Shown here piece by piece: positions 39,987 through 50,098 of a DNA stretch of 50,098 bases. Source of the DNA: Paulinella micropora (taxonomy: Eukaryota > Cercozoa > Imbricatea > Euglyphida); contig BJOX01000217.1 of NCBI GenBank assembly GCA_009731375.1, forward strand, positions 740,484-790,581. Direction: 5' to 3'. The notes beneath the pieces are model-generated. The model did not search any database. It was not told the origin of the DNA and saw only the letters and a program-made list of their open reading frames with translations. Numbering within the stretch: position 1 is the stretch's first letter; each line of letters opens with the position of its first letter. Made by a program: the position numbers and the translations under genes.

Positions 39987-41640
39987 GCTCTTGGGATACG
40001 CGTGGCAACAAGCTATCCTCTTACACAACCTTTCTCCGAAACGATCCGGTGGTGAGGTCCGGATGTTTGAGCTGATGCCCCGTGAAAGGAAGGTAAATTG
40101 GGTAGCTTCCCTTCATCCTTTTGGGTGTCTATGCCACATGGTCATCGAGGGCAGGTTAGGACACGACGAGAGCCGGACGCACATGGCCGCCTGGTTAGGG
40201 CTGAGTTTGGAGTACTCCGCACACCTGATCCTGTGTGAAGGTAGGGTGTTCCCATGGCGAAACGTCAAGAACTTTGACGACAATCAGCCGGCCTGGCCTT
40301 TGTTGCAACCCCTATGGGAGAAGAAGGGCCTGAGCTTGGAGCCGTTCAAGGGAGACCCGTTAGTGGAAGACGCCGCCCTTGAGCAGCTGTTTGTCCCAAA
40401 GCCCCGGGTGGGGGTAACCGATCCCGGTGAAGGTAAGAAGGCCCCGGATCAGGGGGAGCTTGACAGCTCTGATTCCGACGGCGAAGTGGAGGAAGCGACC
40501 TCTGCGCAGGAAGCAGTGAAAGCCGAGAAAGAGGCTCCCGAGCCCGACCCGGAAACAATAGGGGAGTTGAAGGGAAGGTGGGTGGAGACCCCAGCCACTC
40601 GGTGGGGCTGGGCTTGGGCCAAGAAGACCTATGGGGTGGGTTTTCGGGACAAGGTTCGACGAGGTCAGGTGCAAGACGTGAATGAACCCATATGGGTTAA
40701 GAAGCAGAAAAAGAACGGACCAGCCCACTGGGTAAAGTTTGAGGATGACGACTCCCCAGACCGTATGTTGGACTCGGAGATCGTCAAGTACCTTGCTGAC
40801 GGTCCGGAGACCGCACATGCCGCCACGTTCACTAGGCCGGTGAGTGAGGAGCAAGCTGCTGAGCTAGGCTACTGGGACGACGCCCGAGCCGAGGAGATGG
40901 CTACGCTCTGGGACAAAGGTTGCTTGCGGAGAGTCCGAGCCGACTTAGTAGACAAGAAAGACATTTGTGAATGGCGATTCGTTGATGCCACCAAAGAGGC
41001 AGGGGGAGAGATCCTGAAGTTCAAAAGCCGATGGACGGCCAAGGGGTTTTCCATGATACAGGGATGGCATTTTGGGAAACGGGACTTCCCAATCCCGTGT
41101 GCCCTTACCATCTTAATGCTTTTCGCCCTAACAGTGTTCTTTGGCTTAGTCTTGTCAAAGTGGGACGTTGGCACCGCATACACAGAAGCGTCTGCAGCTG
41201 AGCAGGGGTATCGCCCCAGTTACATCGTACCACCGTTTGGTTTAGAAGAGCCGGGGTATGTGTGGGAAATGCTTAAAGCCCTCTATGGCAGACCGGACGC
41301 GGGCCGCAAATGGTGGCGGTACAAGCTAGTCCCGTTCTTAGAAAGTTTAGGCTTCAAGGCTCATGTCGCTTTTCCGTGCTTCTTTTGGCGTTGGCTATCC
41401 GGTAAGGATAAGCCTGACTTTGCTTTCGTACACGTCGACGACATAATGGGAGCGTTCAGTAGCAGGGAGGTGGAAGCCGAGTTCTTAGCCGCCGGTAAGA
41501 AGGCCTTTAGGGTCTTTAAGCAAGAGGCTCCGACCGGGGTGGTAGGCCTGAACATAGAAGACAAGGAAGACTGTCGACGAGGCCGTGCGATCAAGATCTC
41601 CCAGGAAGATTTCATCAAAGAGGCAGTTGAGAAGCTCTAG
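39895..41640 (+). pseudogene. Copia integrase C-terminus and reverse transcriptase
   Basis: Starts within the integrase (LPYELLGYAWQQAILLHNLSP, FGCLCHMVIEGR, AAWLGLSLEYSAH). An acidic linker follows, then the RVT_2 reverse transcriptase: EMATLWDKGC, CEWRFVDATKE, FKSRWTAKGFS, WDVGTAYTEA (first catalytic Asp), PPFGLEEPGYVWEMLKALYGRPDAGRKWW is split across the usual LYGLKQ region, and FVHVDDIM carries the Asp-Asp pair. A TAG at 41638-41640 stops the frame, but it continues with SVLEQFSPQHIVGVLLWTRI. Confidence 0.9.
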
Positions 41641-42548
41641 TGCACCGGTTTAGCTACAGCCGATTCGCCGTGGTTGATGCCGGGGGTACGAGCCGGGAAG
41701 CAATCAGTACTAGAGCAGTTCTCGCCGCAGCACATCGTAGGTGTCCTCTTATGGACACGCATCACTCGGCACGAGGTTTTGGGCCCATTAGGGGAAGTGG
41801 CCACCCATGCCTCCAAGCCTGAGTTGTTCAATTATCAGCAAGCCGAACAGGTCGTACGGTACCTTAATGGTACCCGATCTAAATTCGCTTCACCAAGGCG
41901 AACGGCACCCGCTTGATGTCCTGGGCGGACTCAAGTTGGAAGGGTACAGCCGAAGATCGCCGTGCCCGCCTAGCGGGATTTCATTTCTTTCTTGGTGGCT
42001 CGGTGCTACCATTCTGCCTTAAGCGGAACGTGTCCGTGGCCCTGCCCAGTGATGCGACCCTGAGAGCGCGAGTGGAGGCAAATGCGAACGCGACACAGGA
42101 CGAGCTGGTGGCGACCGCGACCGGGTGAGGCGAGCTGGAGAAGGTGGCGGATGGCAAGCGTCTGGTGCCGGCCGCGCCGGAGGCGTCCTCCTGCGAGGCG
42201 GAAGTCTATGCGATGGTGGATGCATACAACAGCCAGGATAAAATATCTAACTTTGTGCAGGGCATCGCTGGAGGACGGGTCGCAGACGCGATGGGGCCGT
42301 ACGGGTGGGGGCAGCCCCCCATCCTGTACGGCGACAACCAAGGCGCCCTGGACCTCGCAGATACAAATGTGTTTTCTAGGAAGCTCGGGCACGTGGATCT
42401 GCGCTGCGCCATCGTCAACCAGAAGGTGGACGCGGGTCTAGTCGTAAACGAGAAGGTGGCGTCAGCGGATAACGTGGCCGACGTCAACACCAAGCCGTCG
42501 CGTGGGGAGCCCTACCTCCGACTGGTGCGGCCCGTGGCGAGCGACTAG
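41641..42548 (+). pseudogene. Copia RT connection and RNase H region
   Basis: After TAG 41638-41640 the frame continues to about 41910 (VLLWTRITRHEVLG, LFNYQQAEQVVRYLNGT). It then shifts one register: MSWADSSWKG (RNase H first Asp), FHFFLGGSVLPF, VALPSDATLRARV. A TGA interrupts at 42126-42128, and the same frame resumes: SSCEAEVYAMVDA (Glu), ILYGDNQGALDLA (Asp), LGHVDLRCAIV, ADNVADVNTKPS. The terminal TAG is at 42546-42548. About 30 residues around 42040-42180 look inserted compared with the usual spacing. Confidence 0.85.
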
Positions 42549-42967
42549 CTTCGTCTGCGGCGGGGTGGCGCGCGCGCGCGCGCAGTGGGACTTCCTTCAA
42601 CGTTGGGACTTTCAACCCGTGAACTCTGGATAGGACTCTGGATAGGGTAGAACTCTGGATAAAGCAGAACCGTGGATTGGTACCCGATTGCAAGGGGATA
42701 GATTTTAGTAATTAGGCGACTAGATTGCCGAACTCCACAAGCTGTGGAGACGTAGGTTAGCGCCTCTGCTTGCATTGTTCAACTAGTCATTTATTGTGCA
42801 CGGTTGTGCTGCTTGCGCTTTAGTTGTTAACAGTGTAGCTATATTGCCGAACTCCACAGGAGACGTAGGATAGCTCACTTTGCGCTTGACTTATTTGCGT
42901 AATCTAGGTATTAGTTGCGCGTTGCGTTGCGGACACTGACTCGTAAGGGAATCTAATTAAGGGGGAG

Positions 42968-43309
42968 CATTGGACAATTAATTAGACCCTTCCTCCTCAG
43001 CTGTGTCCATATTGCTATTTTATACGTTAGCCTTATTCGTTACGGTTAGTAGTATCATTAGTTATTAATACAGTCATTTAGAGTACCTTTTCTGGTACTG
43101 GTGGCACTAGCTTTTTACCATTACCATTATTGCCCATATATCAGGCCGTTTCGTGGGTCATTTTCTGGAGGTACATCTTTTGTGTGACGTCGTCAGTTGG
43201 ACTGGCGGGAATAGTTCAGTATTGTTAAATTCTTTTACGTGGGAAGCAGTTGGCCGGTAGGAGGGGGACGCCCCGAGTTCCGGTCACAGTTTGCCGAAGT
43301 CGCGAGGGT
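42968..43309 (+). repeat. Copia 3' LTR
   Basis: Preceded by the polypurine tract AAGGGGGAG (42959-42967). Matches 33931-34285 with small deletions (for example lacking CTG in CCTCAGCCTGCTG). Ends GCGAGGGT before TCTTT. Confidence 0.85.
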
Positions 43310-43444
43310 TCTTTGACCCTTATTTATATAAGAACAGAGAATTGTGTTACTAGCGGAGTGCATTGAATTCAACTGGTTGTATTAATAATAAAGAAGAGGC
43401 ATCCTTAAATATATTCTTTTAGACTCGTGACCAGAACCGGCAAA
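43310..43444 (+). mobile_element. Right part of the older LTR split by the Copia insertion
   Basis: TCTTTGACCC then TTATTTATATAAGAACAGAG, AGAAGAGGCATCC, ATATATTCTTTTAGAC and CCAGAACCGGCAAAA. The reverse complement matches 9679-9830. With 33791-33930 it makes one LTR. Confidence 0.7.
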
Positions 43445-44190
43445 AGTAGAGTCCCATACCTGTTTTTCATTTACGCCAATTCGACCAGTTCACTAGCCCT
43501 ATTCTTCAAGTGACATGTATAACTAACTTTCACTTGAGTAGAGAGGATATCGTGGCATTGCCTCGGAAAGCTAATAGAGCAGTTGAATCCAAACTTGAAA
43601 ACAGATTCAGCAGTCATAATTGTGTTGCGGCTTTGACTACTTCAGTAATGAAAAAAGTTCGATAGCGTTGGCACGGTGCCATCCGGACACCTTTTCCGCA
43701 AAACTTCTGGAAATTTTCCATCCAATATGGTGAAAAAGTGTCACCTACTGTAACAACTTTCAACTTCATTCGAGTCGTTTATTAAAACTACCGTCCTAAC
43801 GGTAATTTTCAAGTTGAATCCGATTGAAGTTTTCAAGACAGTATGATCTGAAGAAGTTTTAATATATTAATACTATAAGGTTGTGCCAAGTTAAAACGAT
43901 CCGACCTTACCACACAGGTGATTTAACTTTGTATGAAAGTTGTGAGTAGTAAATTTTGCATATGAGTCACAATCATTGAGCTGCCGCATGATTTACAGTC
44001 TTACTTGAATCGTCCAGGCTGCGCACTTGATAGTACTCTAGTTACTAGTTTGTTCTCTGTCTGGTTAGTCATTTCAGTGAATCTGCTGCTGAGTGAATTC
44101 TAAAGTGTTGATCACGCATTGCGACTTCTAACGGAGCGGCCTCGGTCACCCTGCGAACCGGGCGGCAGAGTTAAAGGTGAGGTAAGGTCC
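43445..44190. other. Non-coding flank, probably part of the second Copia-like family
   Basis: No ORF recognised. From about 44050 it becomes similar to 10080-10230, suggesting the LTR end of that family. The remainder shows nothing I can name. Confidence 0.4.
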
Positions 44191-44592
44191 GTGAGTGACC
44201 GGTCAAAATCTATTAATATTAATTGGTCATGAGCCGTTGGGATTATGGCACATCACAGACTCGGAAATATGCATTGATGGCAATTACAAAACAACAATTG
44301 CTCACGCACCATGCTACGATGCAGTAGAAGCAAACTTGCAGAACTTTTGTAGTATTACCAGTTACAGGAATACAGCTACGGAGTTAGCGTAATTCTCGGT
44401 GATATGGTGAAGGATGCTTTTAAAGTTCCGGTAGCAGCGAAAGCAAAATACGGTTGGGATGTAGACAGAATGAGAGTAGCAGAGCAGGCAGACGAACTAC
44501 GAAAGCCGATAGATTTCGATTCTCCTGACGTTAGAGGTAGAGAATTGGGTAGCGGAGTGCTCGGACTGAATACAGGTAACAGGAAAAACTAG
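44191..44592 (+). pseudogene. Second gag-like fragment with primer-site-like sequence
   Basis: GGTCATGAGCCGTTGGGA at 44225-44242 parallels the site at 10231. From about 44353 the frame reads YQLQEYSYG, ILGDMVKDAFK, AKAKYGWDVDRMRVAEQADEL, closely matching the fragment at 10283-10615. It ends at TAG 44590-44592. No Pol follows; (GA)n begins at about 44675. Confidence 0.55.
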
Positions 44593-44674
44593 GTCATCAA
44601 TAATACCATATCTTTTAGATCTTAACAACCGACCAAAATAAGAGAGGCAGAGAATTTGGGAGAGAGAAGGAGCC

Positions 44675-44710
<36 letters not shown>

Positions 44711-44731
44711 GGAGAGAGAGAGAGAGAGAGC

Positions 44732-44771
<40 letters not shown>

Positions 44772-46207
44772 AGCAGCAGAATTTTAAAAATGGCAAACTG
44801 AGAAACACTAGCAAAACTTCGCAAAAAGTAATATGTACATAATAGAGTGTTCAAAGAAAGGAAGCGATGGAATTTGAGACCTCAGAAAAGAAAAATAAAT
44901 AAAAGTCTCAGAACTGAGAAAGAGAAAGCATCAGGAACGAAGCGAACTCAAATAACAAGGAAAACTGCCAGTCCACGGAGAAAAAGAAGAAACTTGTTTT
45001 CATTCCTCATACTTTCTCGTCGTTCGGATGATAATAGTTGACGCTTACCTTTCAGAGAAAGTCTAACTTTAACGGACCTAGAGGTGGCAAATGTTCTCCA
45101 AGACTACTTACCTATTATAAACAGCAGACTGATCGACGTGTACAAAAATAGTAGACATCACGCCTCACTTCCTGGAGTAACGAGAACGATCGCCTCTTCT
45201 GCGCATATTAAAACAATTTGTGCTCGGCCGCTTACCCAGCTAAGCTGTCACGGGGACTGCTACGGAATGGCTACCCGGAGGATACTCCACAAGGCGCGAA
45301 GCTCGTGCCCGAGCCCTCAGTCTGTGGAGCAGCAAATGGCGCCGGCGGGCCTCACTTCAGACATCGCACGGATTAATAGCTGCAACAAGCGTTTCCCGGT
45401 CTGATGCATAATGGGCATCTGAGTATAAGGCGTACAGTGGGCGTCCTTGTCTATCGAGTGGATGCTTCTGGAGATTTAAGGCTAAGACTTGCTGGATCCA
45501 CGGAAACGATCTCAAAAACTGAAAAATCACTTTACAGTATATACTGATATTACTGGGGTTGGGTCTGCGATGATAATTAACGAGGACTTCTTGCCTGTGG
45601 CCAACCTTGAAGAACAAGAGCAAAAAAATACCTTGAATGACCATCTACTCATAGACATGCATGTATACATACATACATACATACATACATACATACATTC
45701 GCGTTGGTACATTCGCACTGAACAAGCCATACAAAAATACACTACATATGAGTGATCGAGAAGAGAGAGAGAGAGAGAGAGGGGGGGGGGGGGGGGGGGG
45801 GAGNNNNNNNNNNNNNNNNNNNNNNNNNNNNNNNNNGGGGGGGGGGGGGGGGGGGGGGGGGGGATGTAGAAGGGACAGCACGCACCAGTTTGGTTTCTCG
45901 TGGTGCATGAACCTCAGCATTAGAGCTGCACAACACACATAGCCGCACTTTGAGATGTCAAATGACATAAGAATAATCAGATAGCATGCGTAGGATAAAA
46001 GAAACAAGAAAAGGCTGCAGGGAGCACCTGGAGTGTCCGAGCCTGGTTCTGGAGTTGCTTCCGCTGCAAGGTCCTCCATTCTGTTGGTTTTCTCGCCTGC
46101 ATTTCTTTTGGATTTGCTCTGCAAGGTAGACAAAGAACAAAAGCAACTCAGGATTCTGCAAACTCTGCATGATGGCAAACTTTGTCTGCAACAACATCGC
46201 AAGTCCA
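44593..46207. other. Intergenic stretch with simple repeats
   Basis: (GA)n at 44678-44770, unique sequence to 45660, (CATA)n at 45661-45696, (GA)n at 45765-45780, then G runs on either side of a gap (45781-45863). A short stretch at about 45527-45615 reads FTVYTDITGVG, faintly like an RNase H start, but is too little to call. Confidence 0.5.
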
Positions 46208-47263
46208 TCAGCGAGGCACCTTCTTTTTCTGTGCCTGCTGCTTGTTCTTGGCCGCCCGCCTGTGCTGCCGCTCCCAGACGCGCACGGCTGCCGGAAGGTC
46301 GGTTAGGGTAACCAGCCGGTCGTTGCCGCAGGTGGCGAGCGTGTCGGGGTGCCACTGCGCCAGCGCCAGGCAGGCGGCGGGGGCGGCGTGCAGCTGCAGC
46401 CGGCCCAGCTCCGCCAGCCCCGCGCGCGGCTGCTGCGAATAGACCCGCACGCTCCCGTCGCCGAGCGCCACCAGCACCTGCTCGCCGCGCCGCGAGAAGC
46501 GCACCGTCAGCGGGAATGGCGGGTTCAGCACCTGTGCCTGGGCCGCCGCGGCCGCCTCGGCGGGCGACGTGCGATTGGTCTCAAGGGCGCTCAGCAGTTT
46601 GCCGCTCAGCGCGTCCCACAGCGCCAGGCGGCAGTCCATCCCACCCGTCAGCACCAGCCGCCCGTTGGGGTGCACAGCCACGGCGCCGCACAGGCAGTCG
46701 TGCGCGCCCGCCAGCACTTGGCTGGGCCGCTGCTGATCTGTCAGGCCGATGAGCTGCACGGCGCCGCTGTCGTCGGCCGCGGCCAGCCAGGCGTCGCTCG
46801 GTGCCATGGCCAGCTGGCTGATCTCCTCGGCGTTGCAGGCGAAGCTCCGGTCCGCGCGCCGTAGCAGCACGTCCTGCCGCCGCAGGTCGAACTCGTAGAC
46901 CACCCTTCCCGCCGCGCCGTACACCAGCTGGTGCGCGCGGTTGGAAAAGCACACGTTGTCGGGCGGCTCTTCCGCGGCGAAGCAGCGCATGCAACGCGTG
47001 GGCTTGCCTGTCCGCAAGTCCCACAGCCGCATACTGCTGTCCTGACTGCCCGATAGCAGCAGATCTGCCGTCTCCGACGAAGGCCCGGCTTCTACACACG
47101 ACACGGCACTGTTGTGCCCTCTAAGCAGCAGCGTCCTCTCCACCACCAATCCACCACCCTTGCCTTCAGACAAGCTGTCACCACCCTTGACTTCAGCTGG
47201 GCTGGTCAAGCCATTTTTCTTGCCTTCAGCTGCACTGACGACTGCTGCGACTGGCTCGGACAT
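46208..47263 (-). CDS. WD40-repeat protein, WDR53-like
   Basis: Single-exon gene of 351 residues with ATG at 47261-47263 and TGA at 46208-46210. WD40 beta-propellers serve as protein-docking scaffolds; WDR53 is a small member proposed to serve as a CUL4-DDB1 adaptor. Visible repeats: GHNSAVSCVEA to MRLWDLRTG, AEEISQLAMAP to ADDSGAVQLIGL, GAHDCLCGAVAVHPNGRL to LALWDALSG, VRFSRRGEQVLVALGDGSVRVY, and LATCGNDRLVTLTDL. The EEIS, LAAADDSGA and QVLNP stretches parallel human WDR53, which is about the same length. N-terminal 40 residues are Gly/Lys-rich and low complexity; the C-terminus is a basic tail (RRAAKNKQQAQKKK). It is strongly GC-rich and intronless, unlike its neighbours. Confidence 0.85.
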   Translation of the reverse strand: MSEPVAAVVSAAEGKKNGLTSPAEVKGGDSLSEGKGGGLVVERTLLLRGHNSAVSCVEAGPSSETADLLLSGSQDSSMRLWDLRTGKPTRCMRCFAAEEPPDNVCFSNRAHQLVYGAAGRVVYEFDLRRQDVLLRRADRSFACNAEEISQLAMAPSDAWLAAADDSGAVQLIGLTDQQRPSQVLAGAHDCLCGAVAVHPNGRLVLTGGMDCRLALWDALSGKLLSALETNRTSPAEAAAAAQAQVLNPPFPLTVRFSRRGEQVLVALGDGSVRVYSQQPRAGLAELGRLQLHAAPAACLALAQWHPDTLATCGNDRLVTLTDLPAAVRVWERQHRRAAKNKQQAQKKKVPR

Positions 47264-47489
47264 AGCTCAGAACACCACAGTCCTCCACGGCGTGCACATG
47301 CACAGTTTACACCTGCAAATACTCACATCTATCTATGCACACATAAACATAAGAAACATTGAATTGCATGCACATTTTGTGGTGTAGATGCTTGAAAATC
47401 GCGTCGTTCGGAAGCACATCCCCAAGCAGTACAGGCGATTCATACGCACACCAACAACAACAACAACAACAACAACAACGCTCCTCCTC

Positions 47490-47935
47490 CTCCTCCTCCT
47501 CCTTCTTCTTCTTCTTTTTCTTCTTTTTTTTCTTCTTCTTCTTTTTTTTTTCTTTCTTTCTTTCTTTCTTTTACTTCTTTTTCTTCTTCTTCTTCTTCTT
47601 CTTCTTCTTCTTCTTCTTCTTCTTCTTCTTCTTCTTCTTCTTCTTCTTCTTCTTCTTCTTCTTCTTCTTCTTCTTCTTCTTCTTCTTCTTCTGTTCTTGT
47701 TGTTGTTGTTGTTGAAATTAGAAGAAGAAGAAGAAGAAGAAGAAGAAGAAGAAGAAGAAGAAGAAGAAGAAGAAGAAGAAGAAGAAGAAGAAGAAGGAAG
47801 AAGAAGAAGAAGAAGGAAGAAGAAGAAGAGAAGGAGAAGAAGGAGAAGGAGAAAAAAGGAGGAGGAGGAGGAGGAGGAGGAGGAGGAGAAGAAGAAGAAG
47901 AAGAAGAAGAAGAAGAAGAAGAAGAAGAAGAAGCA
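47490..47935. repeat. (TTC)n followed by (GAA)n, a large inverted repeat
   Basis: Polypyrimidine (CCT/CTT) at 47480-47692, a short (GTT)n spacer to 47720, then polypurine (GAA/GGA) to 47933. The arms could pair as a hairpin of nearly 200 bp. Confidence 0.95.
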
Positions 47936-48330
47936 TAAACATCCTTTTAACATCCACCTGCAATAAATAACCAGGAGATAGAACAGTGCCAACAATAAGC
48001 TTCTTGGAATTGTTATACACCGAACCTAAAACACCACCGACAAATTCATAACGTTATTACCAAAAATCTACCCTACGGTCCAGATCCTCGCCTACGCCAA
48101 TAAAACTCCTACCTACCCATACCTTAAAACAACTATACTGCTTCCACTACTATTTTCCATAAACATCCTTTTCACATGCACCTCGCAATAAATAACCAGG
48201 AGATAGAACAGTGCCAACAAGCTAAGCTTCTTAAAACACGACCGACAAATTCATAACGTCATTACCAAAATCTAACCCATGGTCCAGATCCTGGCCTACG
48301 CCATTAAATCCTACCTACCCATACCTTGAA
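47936..48330 (+). repeat. Two direct repeats of about 235 bp
   Basis: 47936-48160 and 48165-48350 share AAACATCCTTTT, AATAAATAACCAGGAGATAG, AACAGTGCCAACAA, CGACAAATTCATAACGT and CCTACCTACCCATACCTT. They belong to the LINE fragment that follows. Confidence 0.8.
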
Positions 48331-48810
48331 ACAACTATACTACATCTCATATATAACATAAGTATATGGGGCACGCAAGATAAAACAAAAAAATATATAA
48401 CCCCTAGTCAACATGCATAAACGCATAATACGCCTATTACTACAGGCAGCCCCGCGCACCCATACTGCCCCCCTACTACACAAACTACAACTCCTTTATA
48501 ACCTATATGCATATAGAGTCTGCATCGAAAACCACCCATATATACACTCAACACAAAAAAAAAATCAAGCCATGCATGATAATAAGTACACGAGTACGAC
48601 CACCAAGCATACCCTCGAACCCGATACTCCCTAAAACGTAAACTATACATAGATAGAAACGACCCACATTTTACCCAAACTAATGCTAACATCTACAACA
48701 CATTACCCGACAATATCTTCCACATAACCAAACTAAGCCAATTCAAAGTAGAACTTAAGAAATACTTATTAATTAACCAGGCCCGCAACGCCGGACTCGA
48801 AATGTATTAA
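48240..48810 (+). pseudogene. C-terminal fragment of a LINE ORF2
   Basis: Typical post-RT features of non-LTR ORF2 appear in shifting frames: a SIWGT motif at 48360, KRIIRLLLQAAPRTHTAPLL (about 48420, like the iRl...HTapLf block), and NIYNTLPDNI, LSQFKVELKKYLL near the end (48688-48807, stop TAA 48808-48810). The FKxxLKxYLL ending is common in such proteins. At least one frameshift separates the blocks. No RT palm remains. Confidence 0.7.
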
Positions 48811-48925
48811 CAACTACACTCCAGACACTGGTCACTGCCTCGGTCAGCGATTTGCTTTAGGCAATAGCTGGTAGCAGTTTCTCCATGAGTTATAATTGTA
48901 CAAATTGTTCTCTAATTAAAAGGAT

Positions 48926-49247
48926 AGAAGAAGAAGAAGAAGAAGAAGAAGAAGAAGAAGAAGAAGAAGAAGAAGAAGAAGAAGAAGAAGAAGAAGAAGA
49001 AGAAGAAGAAGAAGAAGAAGAAGAAGAAGAAGAAGAAGAAGAAGAAGAAGAATAAGAAGAAGAAGAAGAGAAGAGAAGAGAAGAAGAGAAGAAGAAAAAG
49101 AGGAAGGAGGAGGAGGAGGAGGAGGAGGAGAAGAAGAAGAAGAAGAAGAACGACACAACAACATCAATATCAATATCAACATCAATATCAACATCAATAT
49201 CAACATCATCATCAACATCATCATCATCATCATCATCATCATTCATT

Positions 49248-49290
<43 letters not shown>

Positions 49291-49395
49291 ACAACAACAA
49301 CAACAACAACAACAACGACGACGACGACGACGACGACGACAACGACAACGACAATGACGACGACGACGACGACGACGACATTTACGACGACGACG
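48926..49395. repeat. (GAA)n, (ATC)n, (CAA)n and (ACG)n block
   Basis: GAA 48926-49149, TCAATA/TCAACA 49160-49205, ATC 49206-49290, CAA to 49314, then ACG/ACA to 49395. Confidence 0.95.
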
Positions 49396-49604
49396 ACGAA
49401 CAAAGGAAAGCTAACTTCCGCTTCTTCCCTGTGCTGGCTCAGATAAGGTTCGATGATATTAAGACTCTTTTGACTCAAGTACACAAGTTACACGTTCTAG
49501 TCTATCGTGGTTGTTGCAATCGTCTTTTCCTTTGAACAATTTTTTGCACATCATCTTTGGTGCTTCGGCTTTTACATGTTTTCACAAACCTCCAGAAGAA
49601 TTTC

Positions 49605-49678
49605 ATGAATACTGGGCTCGAATCCGCGACTAATCGCTTTAAAGGCGAACACTTTACCAAACTGAGTTACTTCTCTTA
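49605..49678 (-). tRNA. tRNA-Lys-like sequence, probably pseudogene or SINE head
   Basis: Reverse strand has A-box TAACTCAGTTTGGTA, an anticodon-like loop CTTTAAA in a TTCGC/GCGAT-type stem, and B-box GATTCGAGCC. The loop differs by one base from the Lys loop CTTTTAA. The acceptor stem does not pair well. I cannot exclude a functional gene, but a tRNA-derived repeat is more likely. Confidence 0.4.
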
Positions 49679-49835
49679 CAGGCGAACTTACTGATGAAAA
49701 CTTGTATGTTTTGATCGACTCTGCAACTGGACAAATTCCCAACCGGACGGCCCATGTAAACCCACCAGCAGCAAAGATCAGGGACAAATGCCATATCAAC
49801 CTACGCTGAGCGAACGGGTAACTTTCAAAATTTAC

Positions 49836-50051
<216 letters not shown>

Positions 50052-50098
50052 AGCCCAATGGCCTCAAGGCGTTAAACTGTGACGCCAACTCATAACCC

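Larger units (their letters stand above)
33931..43309 (+). mobile_element. Decayed full-length Copia (Ty1/copia) LTR retrotransposon
   Basis: LTRs 33931-34285 and 42968-43309 flank gag, protease, integrase, reverse transcriptase and RNase H in the Copia order. The sequence TCTTT precedes the element (33926-33930) and follows it (43310-43314), a 5-bp target duplication. The two LTRs differ by several small indels and substitutions. At least five frameshifts and three in-frame stops break the coding region, so the copy cannot encode an intact polyprotein. GC content is higher than in the flanks. Confidence 0.9.

Noticed and set aside
33931-43309. An active, intact retrotransposon
   Set aside because: Multiple frameshifts and in-frame stops (37413, 41638, 42126) and diverged LTRs.
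45489-45640. Possible RNase H start (FTVYTDITGVG)
   Set aside because: Only one short motif, no second catalytic block nearby, no flanking RT.

Overview
The window looks like nuclear DNA of a repeat-rich eukaryote, most likely a protist. Genes are split into very short exons (20-120 nt) joined by GT-AG introns. Introns and intergenic DNA are packed with microsatellites, and retroelements are common. The Copia element carries CCCH zinc fingers in its Gag region, as I recall from some alveolate (dinoflagellate or chromerid) elements, so an alveolate alga is my best guess. That assignment is an inference, not shown by the sequence. Seven runs of N break the assembly.

Layout. (1) 0.9-8.6 kb, + strand: a soluble family I inorganic pyrophosphatase. 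Thirteen small exons with matching phases sit in microsatellite introns that also hold many partial exon copies. (2) 9.2-12.1 kb: an inverted solo LTR, a gag-like fragment and a 1.3 kb polypurine tract. (3) 12.8-21.4 kb, - strand: a FANCL-type E3 ubiquitin ligase gene with its introns invaded by a tRNA-derived SINE, including three near-identical 322-bp tandem units. (4) 21.4-26.2 kb: a graveyard of retroposon 3' ends with (CAA)n tails and one reverse-transcriptase fragment. (5) 27.4-32.5 kb, + strand: the most striking locus. Thirteen phase-consistent exons encode a pentameric ligand-gated ion channel followed, in the same exon and frame, by an adenylate-kinase domain. A SAM-like segment may precede the channel. 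(6) 33.9-43.3 kb: a decayed Copia element with LTRs, a half-tRNA(iMet)-type primer site and a 5-bp target duplication, inserted into an older LTR. (7) 44.2-44.6 kb: a second gag-like fragment. (8) 46.2-47.3 kb, - strand: an intronless, GC-rich WDR53-like WD40 gene. (9) 47.9-48.8 kb: the C-terminal end of a LINE ORF2, then more microsatellites, a tRNA-like sequence and an (ATT)n tract.

The host genes (pyrophosphatase, FANCL, channel-kinase, WDR53-like) do not form an obvious pathway and look like ordinary eukaryotic neighbours. The channel-adenylate kinase fusion is the best candidate for an undescribed system. It suggests a membrane receptor tied to adenine-nucleotide sensing, but canonical topology would put the kinase on the same side of the membrane as the ligand-binding domain, which needs explaining.
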